This document shows positions 45,152-53,416 of a stretch of 64,000 nucleotides of DNA, piece after piece (position 1 is the first letter of the stretch; the number at the start of each line of letters is the position of its first letter). Made by a program: the position numbers and the translations under genes. The notes beneath the pieces were generated by a model. The model searched no databases and had not been told where the DNA came from. It was given only the letters and a program-made list of their open reading frames with translations. Origin of the DNA: Cellulomonas sp. RIT-PI-Y (GTDB lineage Bacteria > Actinomycetota > Actinomycetes > Actinomycetales > Cellulomonadaceae); NCBI RefSeq assembly GCF_025642745.1, contig NZ_JANZKP010000017.1, positions 1 through 64,000 on the forward strand, in the 5' to 3' direction.

Positions 45152-46158
45152 GCGCCGCCGGAGGTCGTGCAGAGGTCGCGGGGTCCCGGAGTGGGTTCGG
45201 GGCGGCGATGTGGCCGGGCCTGTGGCTGTCAGGGCTGCTGGCGGTGCTGGCGTTCGTGCTGTCGTTCTCGGCTCTGCGGGCGGTGGGTGTGGCTTCGGGT
45301 ATCGACGTGCGGTTGGGGTGGGCGTTCCCGTTGATCGTGGACGGGTTCATCCTCCTGGCGACGTGGGCGGCGTGGCGGTTCCGGGCCGGGCGTCTGCGGG
45401 GCGCGTGGTATCCGTGGGCGGCGTTCGTGGTGTTCTCGGTGGTTTCGATGACCGGCAACGCGCTGCATGCCCGCCCGGTCGCGGTCGATGGGCTGTTGCT
45501 GGCGGGGTGGGCTGCCACGGCGTTCTCGACGGTGCCGTCGGTAGCGCTGTTGGTGGCCTCGCACATGCTGTTGATGATCGCGACGGCTCGACCCGCCATC
45601 ACGGTCGCCACCGACGGCGGGGCCACCGGTGCGGAGCCGGCGACCGTGGCTCAATCGGCAGTGTCCGGCCTGGCGCCGGCGTCCGAGGTGGGCATCCCAC
45701 CGTCGCGCGCCAGTGCGGTTCCGTTGGCGCCGGACCGGGCTGCGGGGTCGTCCTCGCACCGACCCCCTGGGGGCCAGTCCGTGCGGGCCGCGCGTGAAGT
45801 CGCCAGCGCTCCGGGGTCGTCCGGGCTTGCCAGGTCTGTCGGTTCTGGCCCTCGCGGGGCCGGCACGCTGGGTGCCGGTTTGTCGGTGGTCGGGGGCCAT
45901 GGCGGTCGGGCGCTGCGGGTTGTGGGCGAACCGTCGCCACTTCGGGCGGTCTCGGACCCCGTCCCGCCATCGCCGGAGCCCGCACCGAACGCGGTGGCGG
46001 AAGGGGATCCGGCGCTGGTGGCCTGGGTTCAGTCGCAGGTGCGCGAAGGCAGGCCGGTCAACGGTCCGGAGTTGGTGGCCGCGGGGCTTGCTGGTTCGAC
46101 GTCGACAGCCAGGCGGTGGCTGCGCGAGCTGCGTGCGGCCCGGCCCGAGGTGTTCTGA
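45148..46158 (+). CDS. DUF2637 membrane protein with C-terminal HTH
   Basis: The product has 336 residues from GTG. The N-terminal 150 residues are a DUF2637 (Spd-like) domain with four membrane helices and the marker 'FPLIVDGFILLATWAAWRF'. A disordered Pro/Ala/Gly linker spans about 160-275. The C-terminus looks like a winged helix ('VNGPELVAAGLAGSTSTARRWLRELRA'). Proteins of this family occur on Streptomyces plasmids and ICEs and are linked to intramycelial spread and transfer. The DNA-binding tail suggests a membrane-tethered regulator. Confidence 0.78.
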   Translation: MSAAGGRAEVAGSRSGFGAAMWPGLWLSGLLAVLAFVLSFSALRAVGVASGIDVRLGWAFPLIVDGFILLATWAAWRFRAGRLRGAWYPWAAFVVFSVVSMTGNALHARPVAVDGLLLAGWAATAFSTVPSVALLVASHMLLMIATARPAITVATDGGATGAEPATVAQSAVSGLAPASEVGIPPSRASAVPLAPDRAAGSSSHRPPGGQSVRAAREVASAPGSSGLARSVGSGPRGAGTLGAGLSVVGGHGGRALRVVGEPSPLRAVSDPVPPSPEPAPNAVAEGDPALVAWVQSQVREGRPVNGPELVAAGLAGSTSTARRWLRELRAARPEVF

Positions 46159-46325
46159 TGCGCCCGCCGGTGCCGTACTTCGGCGGCAAGCAGCAGATCG
46201 CTGCGCAGATCGTGTCGTACTTCCCGGCACACGAGCATTACGTCGAGCCGTTCGCGGGCGGGTTGTCGGTGTGGTCCAACCGGGCTCTGGCCCACCAGGG
46301 CGAGCTCGACCTGGGGGTCGGGTGA
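46158..46325 (+). pseudogene. N-terminal fragment of a D12-class adenine methyltransferase
   Basis: The product has 55 residues. It contains the start of a Dam-like (D12 class) N6-adenine methyltransferase: 'VPYFGGKQQIAAQIVSYFP' and motif I 'YVEPFAGGLSVW'. The protein stops soon after motif I, so the target-recognition domain and the catalytic DPPY motif are missing and no continuation is found in other frames. Both ends overlap neighbouring genes by 1-4 bp, so the fragment is kept within the operon. Confidence 0.7.
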
Positions 46326-47245
46326 TGAGCCTGGCCCAGCTCGCCACCGTCGCCCATGACGCCGGCGACCCGGCGGAGCTGGTGGCGTGGCGTCCGGAGT
46401 TGGAGGCGTTCGCGCGACGGCGTCTGGCCGGAGCGTGTGCGAGTTCGCGTGCGGTGCGCGCCGGGGTGGGTGACCTGGACGCCGCTGCCTGCGACGTCGT
46501 GGGTGAGGTCCTGGTGACGTTGTGGAGCAACCGGGTGCGCTGGGCCGATGTGCGCGACGCGCGAGCGTGGGCGTTCGGGGTGACCCGGATCCAGGTGGCC
46601 AGGTGCGTGCGCGCCGCCCGAGCGCGCGCCGCACTCGAGGTGCCGCTGGCCGACGGAGAGGCCGAACGCCTGCCGGATCCCGAGACCCGGCCCCGTGGCT
46701 CAGACACGACGGTGGGTCCGGACTGGTCCGGGCCGCTGTGGCAGGTCCGCGCGCAGGTCGTCGACCGGCTCGGGGCCGAGGCTTGGGACCGGGTGTGCGT
46801 GATCGTGCTGGGGCCCGCCCATGGCCGGTGCCGGGCGCTGCGGACGCTCCTGGTGTCCCAGCTCGCCGCGGTCTCCGCCGGCGGCCGGGTGGACGTCCCG
46901 CGGATCGCCCGGACCGCTCAGATCAGTGCGGGGATGTGGGCGGCCGGCCGTCGGTGCGCGGATCGGGATCTGAATCCGGCGCATGCGGTGCGCGACGGGG
47001 TGTGCGCCGACACCACCCGGGCCAGGCGAGACCTGGCCGTGTGGTGGGCGACCGGGCAACCGCACGAGGGCACCGACATCGACGCGGGCGTGCTGCGGGA
47101 GGTGGGGTTGGTTGACGACCACCCGGTCCCGCAACGGGCCGGCGCGGCACGGGCATTGGCGGCGTGGCTGTCATGGACGCACCCCGAGCTGGTGCCGAAC
47201 AGCGCAGACGCTACTGATCCGCTCGAGAACCGGCGGCCAGGGTGA
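46325..47245 (+). CDS. Sigma-region-2-like protein without region 4
   Basis: The product has 306 residues. Residues 30-110 follow the pattern of sigma-70 region 2: 'DLDAAACDVVGEVLVTLW' and 'DARAWAFGVTRIQVARCVRAARARA'. This corresponds to the core-binding helix and -10 recognition helix of ECF sigma factors. The usual region 4 HTH for -35 recognition is not visible; a longer, different C-terminal part (130-306) with several Cys and Trp replaces it. It may be an ICE-specific sigma-like regulator. It overlaps the replication gene by 4 bp. Confidence 0.55.
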   Translation: MSLAQLATVAHDAGDPAELVAWRPELEAFARRRLAGACASSRAVRAGVGDLDAAACDVVGEVLVTLWSNRVRWADVRDARAWAFGVTRIQVARCVRAARARAALEVPLADGEAERLPDPETRPRGSDTTVGPDWSGPLWQVRAQVVDRLGAEAWDRVCVIVLGPAHGRCRALRTLLVSQLAAVSAGGRVDVPRIARTAQISAGMWAAGRRCADRDLNPAHAVRDGVCADTTRARRDLAVWWATGQPHEGTDIDAGVLREVGLVDDHPVPQRAGAARALAAWLSWTHPELVPNSADATDPLENRRPG

Positions 47246-49473
47246 TCGAACGGTCGGCCCCAGCCGGCACGGCGGGCGGCGACGTCCGGCAGCTCGACGA
47301 TCTTCTGTTTCTTCCCCGAGGCTGGTTCGCGATCGACCGGCGCAACACCCGCGTGCGGGGCGTGAACCCTCCGACGTTGACCGCGGGCTTGGCGTTGATC
47401 GGTCAAGGGCGTGTCGCATCCATCGTCGGGACGCTGCGCCCCGAGGCTCGGGCCGTCGACATCGACCTGGGTGGTGAGCTCGGGGCGACCGCCATCGCCT
47501 CAGTCGCCGACTGGTGTGCGCGTCGGGGTCTGTGGCACCTGGTGCGGCAATCCGGGGGCGGGTGGGGGCGCGCGCACGTTCTGGTCTTGCCTGGTGTGCA
47601 CCTGGACCGCATGGTCGAGATGCTCGGCGGGCTACGTCGGGAACTCGGCGGCGTGCCAACCCACAGCATCGCGCTGCTGGAGAAGATTCGGCCGCTATCC
47701 GCGCCGCACAGGGTCTCCGGGCCAACACCCGTACCGGACGGTCTAGCTTCTGCGATCGCGTCCGCGTCGGAGGCGCTGTCGTGGCAACCGGCCAGTGCTC
47801 GGGTGCGGGCCGGGCGTGCACGACGTGCCCCGGCGACGCCGTTGCGCGGGCCGATCCAGCCTCTGACGCCGCGCACGGGGCGGCGCCGCCGGGACCTACC
47901 GCAGGTGTGGCAGGCGTACATAGCCCGCGGTCGCGGCGCAGCCCGTGCGGTCGACGCCCAGCCCGAGCACCGGTCGCTGATCGAGGCGGCCGCCACTTAT
48001 CAGCTAGTGATCGCCGGGTACACCGAGGACGAGGCTTGGACGACGATCACGACCTCGGCCCGGACCGCGTTCGTGAAGGCCAAGGAGCGAGGTCGGCGCT
48101 GGTGGTGGCACCAGTGGAACCGCGCGGTCGTCGACGCCGACGTGTGGACGGCCGAACACCGGGCTGAGTCCGTAGCCACCGCAGGCGAAGGCGTCGGGCT
48201 CCGGGACTGGGCCGAGCGCGAATGGCTGACGTGGCCAGTCCGCACCCGCCGGGTGGACTACGAGGTGGCCACCGCCCTGGCAGACCTGATGGACCGGCAC
48301 GCCAGCACGGCGCTGCACCTGTCCCAGCGTGAGTTGCTCCTGCACACCGTGATCGCCAGCAGGAACACCTTGCGAGCCGCCATGGCCCGCCTCACGGCCG
48401 CCGGCGGGATCCAGGTCGAGGCGACCTACGAACCCGGCACCACCGACACCAGCAACACCATCCGCGCTGTCGTTCGACCACCCGAACCACAGGCTGACGG
48501 AGCAGCTGTGCGGGTCATTGACCCACATTGGGTTTCACACCCCCAGCCGCCCCCATCCCTGTCCGTCCGCCTCACCCTTGGACTCGCCAGTGCCCAGCTG
48601 TGGACTCACCTGCCAGCGGACACCGGCGACGGACTCTCCCTGGCTGCCGCAGCCGCAGCAGGAGGTTTCTGCCCCGAGCATGGCCTCTCCCCCACAGCGT
48701 CATCTCTGCGCACTGCCGCGGCCCATCTGGCCGAGCTCGGGCGACTCGGGTTGGCCGACGTGGACTCTGAGGGCCGATGGCACCGGACCGCGGCGAGTCT
48801 GGCCGTCGAGCATGCGGGCGCAGGACGCGACGAGCTGCGCCGCAAGACCGCCGTGATCAGAGCTGAGCGAGCCGAGTTCCGAGCGGTGGTGAGCGTGGAC
48901 GCGCGCCGAGCACGGTGGCGGGTCCAACGTGCCGCGGCGATCGCGAGTAGCCGCAAGGCCCAGCGGGTCCGGCAAGTTCAGTGGTGGGCGTCGTTGGCCT
49001 CCGAAGAACGCCATCACCGACGCGCTCAGTGCACCGCGAGCTTCCACGCGCTGTCCCTCGCCGATCAGGCGGCTAGCAAGGACCGGTGGGCGCGTCGGCG
49101 GGACGGGACGGGGATGAGCGAGCGGCAGCGCTACGAGCAGTGGAGGGCATCGCTTAGGCCCGGGGAGTACGCGCGGCGATCGCTCGAAGCCACGGCGCGG
49201 TTCGCGCTCCTGGACCCGCTGGCGCAGGTCGACAAGCTCATCCGTCTGGACGAGCACCGCGCACGTTGGGGTCTTCCCCACGGCGATACGCGTGCGATCT
49301 CGGCTCCTCTGCGCCAACCAGTCGTCACGGATCGAGCCGTTACCCGCACGCGAGACCCCGACAACCTCGCAGTCAACCTGGCGGACTCACGGGCACCTAA
49401 CTGCAGCGTTGTTGACGCGGTTGGTACGTCGCGGCTGCGAGCCGGGCACAACACACCACCCGGGGCGGGTTAG
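47242..49473 (+). CDS. Primase-like replication protein of the ICE
   Basis: The product has 743 residues from GTG. The N-terminal domain resembles archaeo-eukaryotic primase folds: an acidic motif in AVDIDLG (Asp73, Asp75) and a later SGGGWGRAHV segment (His112). These correspond to motifs I and II of primase-polymerases. Residues 230-460 contain helical and winged-helix-like stretches, and the C-terminal third is highly charged and helical. ICEs of this kind often replicate with such a protein while excised. No helicase Walker motif is visible. A terminator overlaps its stop codon. Confidence 0.6.
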   Translation: MIERSAPAGTAGGDVRQLDDLLFLPRGWFAIDRRNTRVRGVNPPTLTAGLALIGQGRVASIVGTLRPEARAVDIDLGGELGATAIASVADWCARRGLWHLVRQSGGGWGRAHVLVLPGVHLDRMVEMLGGLRRELGGVPTHSIALLEKIRPLSAPHRVSGPTPVPDGLASAIASASEALSWQPASARVRAGRARRAPATPLRGPIQPLTPRTGRRRRDLPQVWQAYIARGRGAARAVDAQPEHRSLIEAAATYQLVIAGYTEDEAWTTITTSARTAFVKAKERGRRWWWHQWNRAVVDADVWTAEHRAESVATAGEGVGLRDWAEREWLTWPVRTRRVDYEVATALADLMDRHASTALHLSQRELLLHTVIASRNTLRAAMARLTAAGGIQVEATYEPGTTDTSNTIRAVVRPPEPQADGAAVRVIDPHWVSHPQPPPSLSVRLTLGLASAQLWTHLPADTGDGLSLAAAAAAGGFCPEHGLSPTASSLRTAAAHLAELGRLGLADVDSEGRWHRTAASLAVEHAGAGRDELRRKTAVIRAERAEFRAVVSVDARRARWRVQRAAAIASSRKAQRVRQVQWWASLASEERHHRRAQCTASFHALSLADQAASKDRWARRRDGTGMSERQRYEQWRASLRPGEYARRSLEATARFALLDPLAQVDKLIRLDEHRARWGLPHGDTRAISAPLRQPVVTDRAVTRTRDPDNLAVNLADSRAPNCSVVDAVGTSRLRAGHNTPPGAG

Positions 49474-49502
49474 CGCCCGAGACGCATCCGGTCTCGGGCG
49501 CT
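49472..49502 (+). terminator. Terminator after the replication gene
   Basis: AGCGCCCGAGAC pairs perfectly with GTCTCGGGCGCT around a 7-nt loop, directly at the stop codon. It closes the long overlapping operon begun at 43475. Confidence 0.75.
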
Positions 49503-49575
49503 GACCCGGCGCGGTGTTCTTCACCTGTGTCCGGGGCCTCGCGGGGTCACGATGACACCCTGCGGAGCCCCCGTG

Positions 49576-50205
49576 TCAGGAGATGTAGTCCGAGTCCGAC
49601 GGGCCGCCGCTGAAGCAGATCGTCCCGTTGTTCAGTACGGCGTTGCTGGTTCGCGATACGGAGGCGATGTAGGTGCCGGCGGCGGGCACCGTGTGGGCGA
49701 AGGTGTGCTGCCAGGTCGTGCGCAGCGCGAGACCACCCGAGAAGGTGCGCCGGGTCGAGGTGGAGTTACCCGTGATGTCCACGAACCAGGTGTAGCCGAC
49801 CGCGGGGTGGGTCACCGTGAAGGAGGTGCTGATTCCGGCGTCGCGGAAGCCGGCACCGTCGGCGATGACGATTCGGGACGACCCGCAGTCCCCCGCAACC
49901 ACCGTTGCCAGCGGCGAGACCGTCCCCTCGGCCTGCTGCTGGGCCAGGATCTGCGCGTCGGCGGCTTTCGCCGCGGCGGTCACCGGCACGGAACGCTGCT
50001 CACCGTTCGCGTCGGTGACGATCTTGTATCCGTTGGCCCGCGCGACGTCCTCGTCGAAGCCGCCCGCGACCATGGGGGTCTCGATCACCGTGATGATCGG
50101 ATCCGTCTGGGTGGGAGTGTGGTTGGCGGGCGCGAACCCGCACAGTGCCGCAACCATGCCCGCGGCTACGAGAATGGCCGATCCGCGGCCGAGCTTCGTC
50201 TTCAT
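49576..50205 (-). CDS. Secreted protein of unknown function (ICE cargo)
   Basis: The product has 209 residues. It has a clear signal peptide (basic start, hydrophobic core AILVAAGMVAALCGFAP) and no lipobox. After processing the protein has two Cys ('GDCGSSRIV' and 'GTICFSGG'), probably a disulfide, and a beta-rich C-terminal half ('TWFVDITGNSTSTRRTFSGGL'). The ribosome site AAAGGGGG is strong. It is divergent from the next cargo gene and transcribed against the operon direction. No family is recognised. Confidence 0.65.
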   Translation of the reverse strand: MKTKLGRGSAILVAAGMVAALCGFAPANHTPTQTDPIITVIETPMVAGGFDEDVARANGYKIVTDANGEQRSVPVTAAAKAADAQILAQQQAEGTVSPLATVVAGDCGSSRIVIADGAGFRDAGISTSFTVTHPAVGYTWFVDITGNSTSTRRTFSGGLALRTTWQHTFAHTVPAAGTYIASVSRTSNAVLNNGTICFSGGPSDSDYIS

Positions 50206-50222
50206 CGATCCCCCTTTATTCT

Positions 50223-50245
50223 GTAGCCTCGAAGGTGAGGCTTAC
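50223..50245. promoter_or_regulatory. Inverted repeat in the divergent cargo promoter region
   Basis: GTAGCCTC and GAGGCTTAC form an inverted repeat (one extra A) around 6 bp. It lies in the 54-bp region between two divergent cargo genes, suggesting joint control by one regulator. Confidence 0.35.
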
Positions 50246-50259
50246 TTCGCAGCATATTG

Positions 50260-50784
50260 ATGGGGGTTCTCGTGCGTGCGAGTTTCGATGACGAGTTTGT
50301 GAACGATGAGGCTCCTTCAGGAGTCGACAACCCGAGGCTCCATCGAGCGCTCAGGCGCGCGGGCGGCACGGTGTTGAACTGCACCGAGCTGACCTGGTCG
50401 GGCGAAGGAGGGCCGGCCACCGGTGCGTTCTCTCGATGGGGTCTGGGCGACGACACCCTCCTGACCGTCACCGTTGCTCAGAGGGAGCACTCGCCCGAAG
50501 TCGCCGCGGCCACCGCGATTCGCAGTTGGTTTGCTGACGGCGCGGGGACCGGGTCCCCCACGAAGGACGAGCTGCGGGCGGCGATGCAAGTCCAGCCTGA
50601 GTCGGTGACGCCCACCGACGAGGCCCTGCTGGTTGACGGCGCGCCCGCGGCTGGAGTGGTCGCAACCGCACGGGGCGTGACCGCTCGGTCGGCCGACCAG
50701 GGTGGGGCGGTAGTGACCGTCGTGCATGCGAATACCGTCAACGGTCCGATCGAACTGGTCACCGAGATCCCCGTTCTCAACTGA
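50260..50784 (+). CDS. Hypothetical cytoplasmic protein (ICE cargo)
   Basis: The product has 174 residues. ATG at 50260 was chosen over the TTG one codon upstream. The protein is soluble with alternating strands ('DTLLTVTVAQREHSPEVAAATAIRSWFADG', 'GGAVVTVVHANTVNGPIELVTEIP'). It has no known motif. It pairs divergently with the secreted protein gene and may be functionally linked to it. Confidence 0.55.
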   Translation: MGVLVRASFDDEFVNDEAPSGVDNPRLHRALRRAGGTVLNCTELTWSGEGGPATGAFSRWGLGDDTLLTVTVAQREHSPEVAAATAIRSWFADGAGTGSPTKDELRAAMQVQPESVTPTDEALLVDGAPAAGVVATARGVTARSADQGGAVVTVVHANTVNGPIELVTEIPVLN

Positions 50785-51088
50785 CAGAAACAACTCAGTG
50801 CCGTGCGAGCCGGAGCGCCGACTCGCGAGCATCCGCGCAAGTACCGCATGCGCGTGAGCCGCGCGTCTCCGAGCGCACCTAATCTCCGCGGAGTTCGTCC
50901 GTCGTGACGGTGGCGGGCGGTGCGGGCGCGGCATTGCGCCGGTCGACTCTGGTCGCGGTGGTAATCAGACCCCGGAGCACGTTGTACGCAGTAGTCTCGG
51001 CTCGATCGCACGGGAATTGTGGGGCGGGGGTCTCGGCCCGCACGCCCCGTCACCGGCGACGAGGAGAGCTGGGGGCAGGGAGAATCCG
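50785..51088. other. Gene-free stretch in the cargo region
   Basis: No convincing gene, tRNA or hairpin is seen in these 304 bp. A weak TTGTAC...TAGTCT pair near 50980-51000 could be a promoter for the DUF4236 gene. Confidence 0.3.
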
Positions 51089-52246
51089 ATGGCCAGACGC
51101 CGAGTAAGTTTCAAGGTGGCTCCGGGGGTGCGCATCAGCGCCTCAAGCCGCGGGGTACGCACGAGTATCGGGACCAACACGGCCCGAGTCTCCTTTGGTG
51201 GAGGGCGCACCTACACCTCGATGAAGGTCGCTGGCGTCCGGGTCTCGCAGAACACATACTCCTCGGGACGCACGTCAACCCGCGTCAGCGCTGCAGGGTT
51301 CAGCACGGGCGCAGGTTCGTCGGCCGGCCATCGGCCGACCGAGCGGCGCCCATCGCTCGCCCAACTGGAACGAGCCGCGCAGGCAGAGGAAGTCACGCAG
51401 ATCGAGCGTCAGCTCACCTCACTGCATCTCGAGCAGTTTCCGGCTGCCGTACCCGAGCCCATCCCAGCCCCAGAACCAACCGACGTCGATGTCGTGGCGA
51501 AGGAGTATCAGCGTGCCGCTGTGAAGGGCATCGCGTTCTATCGACCCGGACAGCGGCGCGCAGCCAAGGAGCGTGCACGCGCTGAAGCGGTCTCGCAAGC
51601 AGCTCGCGTCGACGCCGACAACCTGAGAATCTATCGCGAGTGGCTCGCGGCTGCCGCGGCGGATTTCCAACGCTTGGTCGAGCACGACCCTACAACAGTG
51701 ATCTCGGCGGTTGATACCGCCTTCGCGGACAACGCGTCCGAGTCCACCTGCGTGGACGCCGGCATCGAACAGGACGGCACCAGGTACACGACCGTTGTGA
51801 TCGTGTTCGACTCGGCCGACCTCATTCCGGAAAAGGCCGCCGTGCTGACCCCCGCGGGCAAACCCACGTTGAAGAAGCGCACCAAGACCGACCGCAACGC
51901 GCTGTACGTCCGAGCGTTGGCTTCGACGGTCCTGGCAACGGTGCGCGAAGCGCTGATGACCTCCCCATCTACCGATGAGGTACGGGTCGTTGTCCTGCGC
52001 CGTGACCGGAGAGCGGCGGGTCCTGAGAGGCGGGTCGAGCCGATCTACGCTGCGACGTTCGAGCGCGGGCCTCTCGAGCAGGTTCGACCTGCGCTGGTGG
52101 ACCTCGACCACATCCTGACGCAGATCCCGGACGCGCGATTCGTTCGTCGGGGCGTGACCGCAGAGGTGATGCCTCTCGGTACCGACGACGATGACGAACT
52201 CAGGCAGCTTGCCGCACAGTTCACTAGGGCGCTCACCGCGTCGTGA
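51089..52246 (+). CDS. DUF4236 domain protein (ICE cargo)
   Basis: The product has 385 residues. ATG at 51089 was chosen because the DUF4236 domain begins at once: 'RRRVSFKVAPGVRISASS' then 'GVRTSIG' and 'ARVSFGGGRTYTS'. This 60-residue beta-rich domain is common at the N-termini of uncharacterised bacterial proteins, often in accessory regions. The rest (about 130-385) is helical with a central region containing 'VIVFDSADLIPEKAAVLTPAGK'. No catalytic residues are recognised. The AGGGAGAA ribosome site fits this start. Confidence 0.7.
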   Translation: MARRRVSFKVAPGVRISASSRGVRTSIGTNTARVSFGGGRTYTSMKVAGVRVSQNTYSSGRTSTRVSAAGFSTGAGSSAGHRPTERRPSLAQLERAAQAEEVTQIERQLTSLHLEQFPAAVPEPIPAPEPTDVDVVAKEYQRAAVKGIAFYRPGQRRAAKERARAEAVSQAARVDADNLRIYREWLAAAAADFQRLVEHDPTTVISAVDTAFADNASESTCVDAGIEQDGTRYTTVVIVFDSADLIPEKAAVLTPAGKPTLKKRTKTDRNALYVRALASTVLATVREALMTSPSTDEVRVVVLRRDRRAAGPERRVEPIYAATFERGPLEQVRPALVDLDHILTQIPDARFVRRGVTAEVMPLGTDDDDELRQLAAQFTRALTAS

Positions 52247-52623
52247 CAAGGCTCTGCATCGGTTACCGCTCAAGCGGCCGGCGCTAGCGCGCGTGGGCCG
52301 CCGGGCAGTGCCCGATGGTCTTGGCGCCCCGGGCGTCGATGACGTCCGTTACACCATGTGGTGTCTTGCGTGCTGGGGACGGTCCGGGCTGCAGCGGGGA
52401 GCCCCTCGACCTCCTCGAGGTGAGGTGCACGTCGAGGGCGGCAGCGTTGTCCTCGAGGCGGGTCGGAGTTGCTGCGCGCGTGCGATATCGCTGACCGGCA
52501 CGTGACGGCGAACCAGCGAGGCATTGGGTGACCTGATCGCACCCATCGGGAGGCCACTGTGCCCGCCGCCGTCCACCATCCGCGTCGTCCAACTCAAGGT
52601 GTGTCCCGCGTCGAGGTGGCGTC
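52247..52623. other. Gene-free stretch before the transfer operon
   Basis: These 377 bp hold no gene that I can support. They contain a tight inverted repeat, ACACCA-tg-TGGTGT (52351-52364), and several short GC-rich stems around 52400-52470. Because the stretch separates cargo from the transfer genes and precedes the first transfer gene, it is a reasonable place for the transfer operon promoter or an origin of transfer. No nick-site motif is recognised. Confidence 0.3.
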
Positions 52624-53364
52624 GTGAGCGTCGAGGTCCTGGCCGCGCGCCAGATCGCGAAGAAGGTCGGGTCGCAGAGGTTCCGCCGACGGGTCGGCTG
52701 TGGGTGCCTGGTCGCGGTGGGGCTGCCATTGATGTGCGTAGGTCTGGTACTGATCGGGATCGTCGGCGGTGCGCAGATGGTGCTCGGTGGCTTCGACGAG
52801 GCGGAAGGGCTGGCCTCGGCGAGTCCGACCGCGGGGGCCGGCGGCACGATCACCGCAGATGTGTCCTACGACCCGGACGGTTCGACGTTCGTGGACCGGG
52901 GCGGGTCGGCGAACGCCTGGGGTGGGTACGCCAACGGGGTGATCCCGACCAGCGAGTTGTGCGCGCTGAGCATGGCGCCGTCGCTGCGGGCGCGCTGTGA
53001 TGCTGCGCAGGCTCTGGATCGGATGTCGGCCGCGTATGCCGCGCAGTTCGGGGAGCCGATCAAGGTGACCGACGCCTACCGGGACTTCGCCGGACAGCAG
53101 TCGGCGAAGGCGTCGTGGTGCGCGCGGGGCAAGTGCAATATGGCCGCGACCCCTGGCACGTCGAACCACGGGTGGGCGCTGGCCTTCGACCTGGGCGAAG
53201 GCATCAACTCCTACGACACCGCGCCGTACGCGTGGATGAAGAACCACGGGTCTGAGTTCGGTTTCTTCCATCCGACGTGGGCAGAGCCCGGGCACAAGGA
53301 CTACGCGAAGTCCGAGCCGTGGCACTGGCAGTACCTGCCGGACGCAGACCCGTCCAAGCCCTGA
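52624..53364 (+). CDS. Membrane-anchored M15 D-Ala-D-Ala peptidase
   Basis: The product has 246 residues from GTG. One membrane helix lies at about 27-55, then a short linker, then an outside M15 peptidase domain. Zinc motif SNHGWALAFDLG gives His182 and Asp189; the second motif EPWHWQY gives Glu231 and His234. It should open peptidoglycan locally for the conjugation channel, as VirB1-type hydrolases do. It is distantly similar in motif to the prophage endolysin at 1879 but has a different anchor and layout. It opens the transfer cluster. Confidence 0.85.
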   Translation: MSVEVLAARQIAKKVGSQRFRRRVGCGCLVAVGLPLMCVGLVLIGIVGGAQMVLGGFDEAEGLASASPTAGAGGTITADVSYDPDGSTFVDRGGSANAWGGYANGVIPTSELCALSMAPSLRARCDAAQALDRMSAAYAAQFGEPIKVTDAYRDFAGQQSAKASWCARGKCNMAATPGTSNHGWALAFDLGEGINSYDTAPYAWMKNHGSEFGFFHPTWAEPGHKDYAKSEPWHWQYLPDADPSKP

Positions 53365-53416
53365 CCGTCGTGCGCCCACAACTCGGCGCGCGCTCCCCCG
53401 ACCTCCGGAGATCCTG

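Noticed and set aside
52330-52380. A tRNA-like fragment (TTACACCA next to a palindrome)
   Set aside because: No acceptor or T arm can be folded around it.
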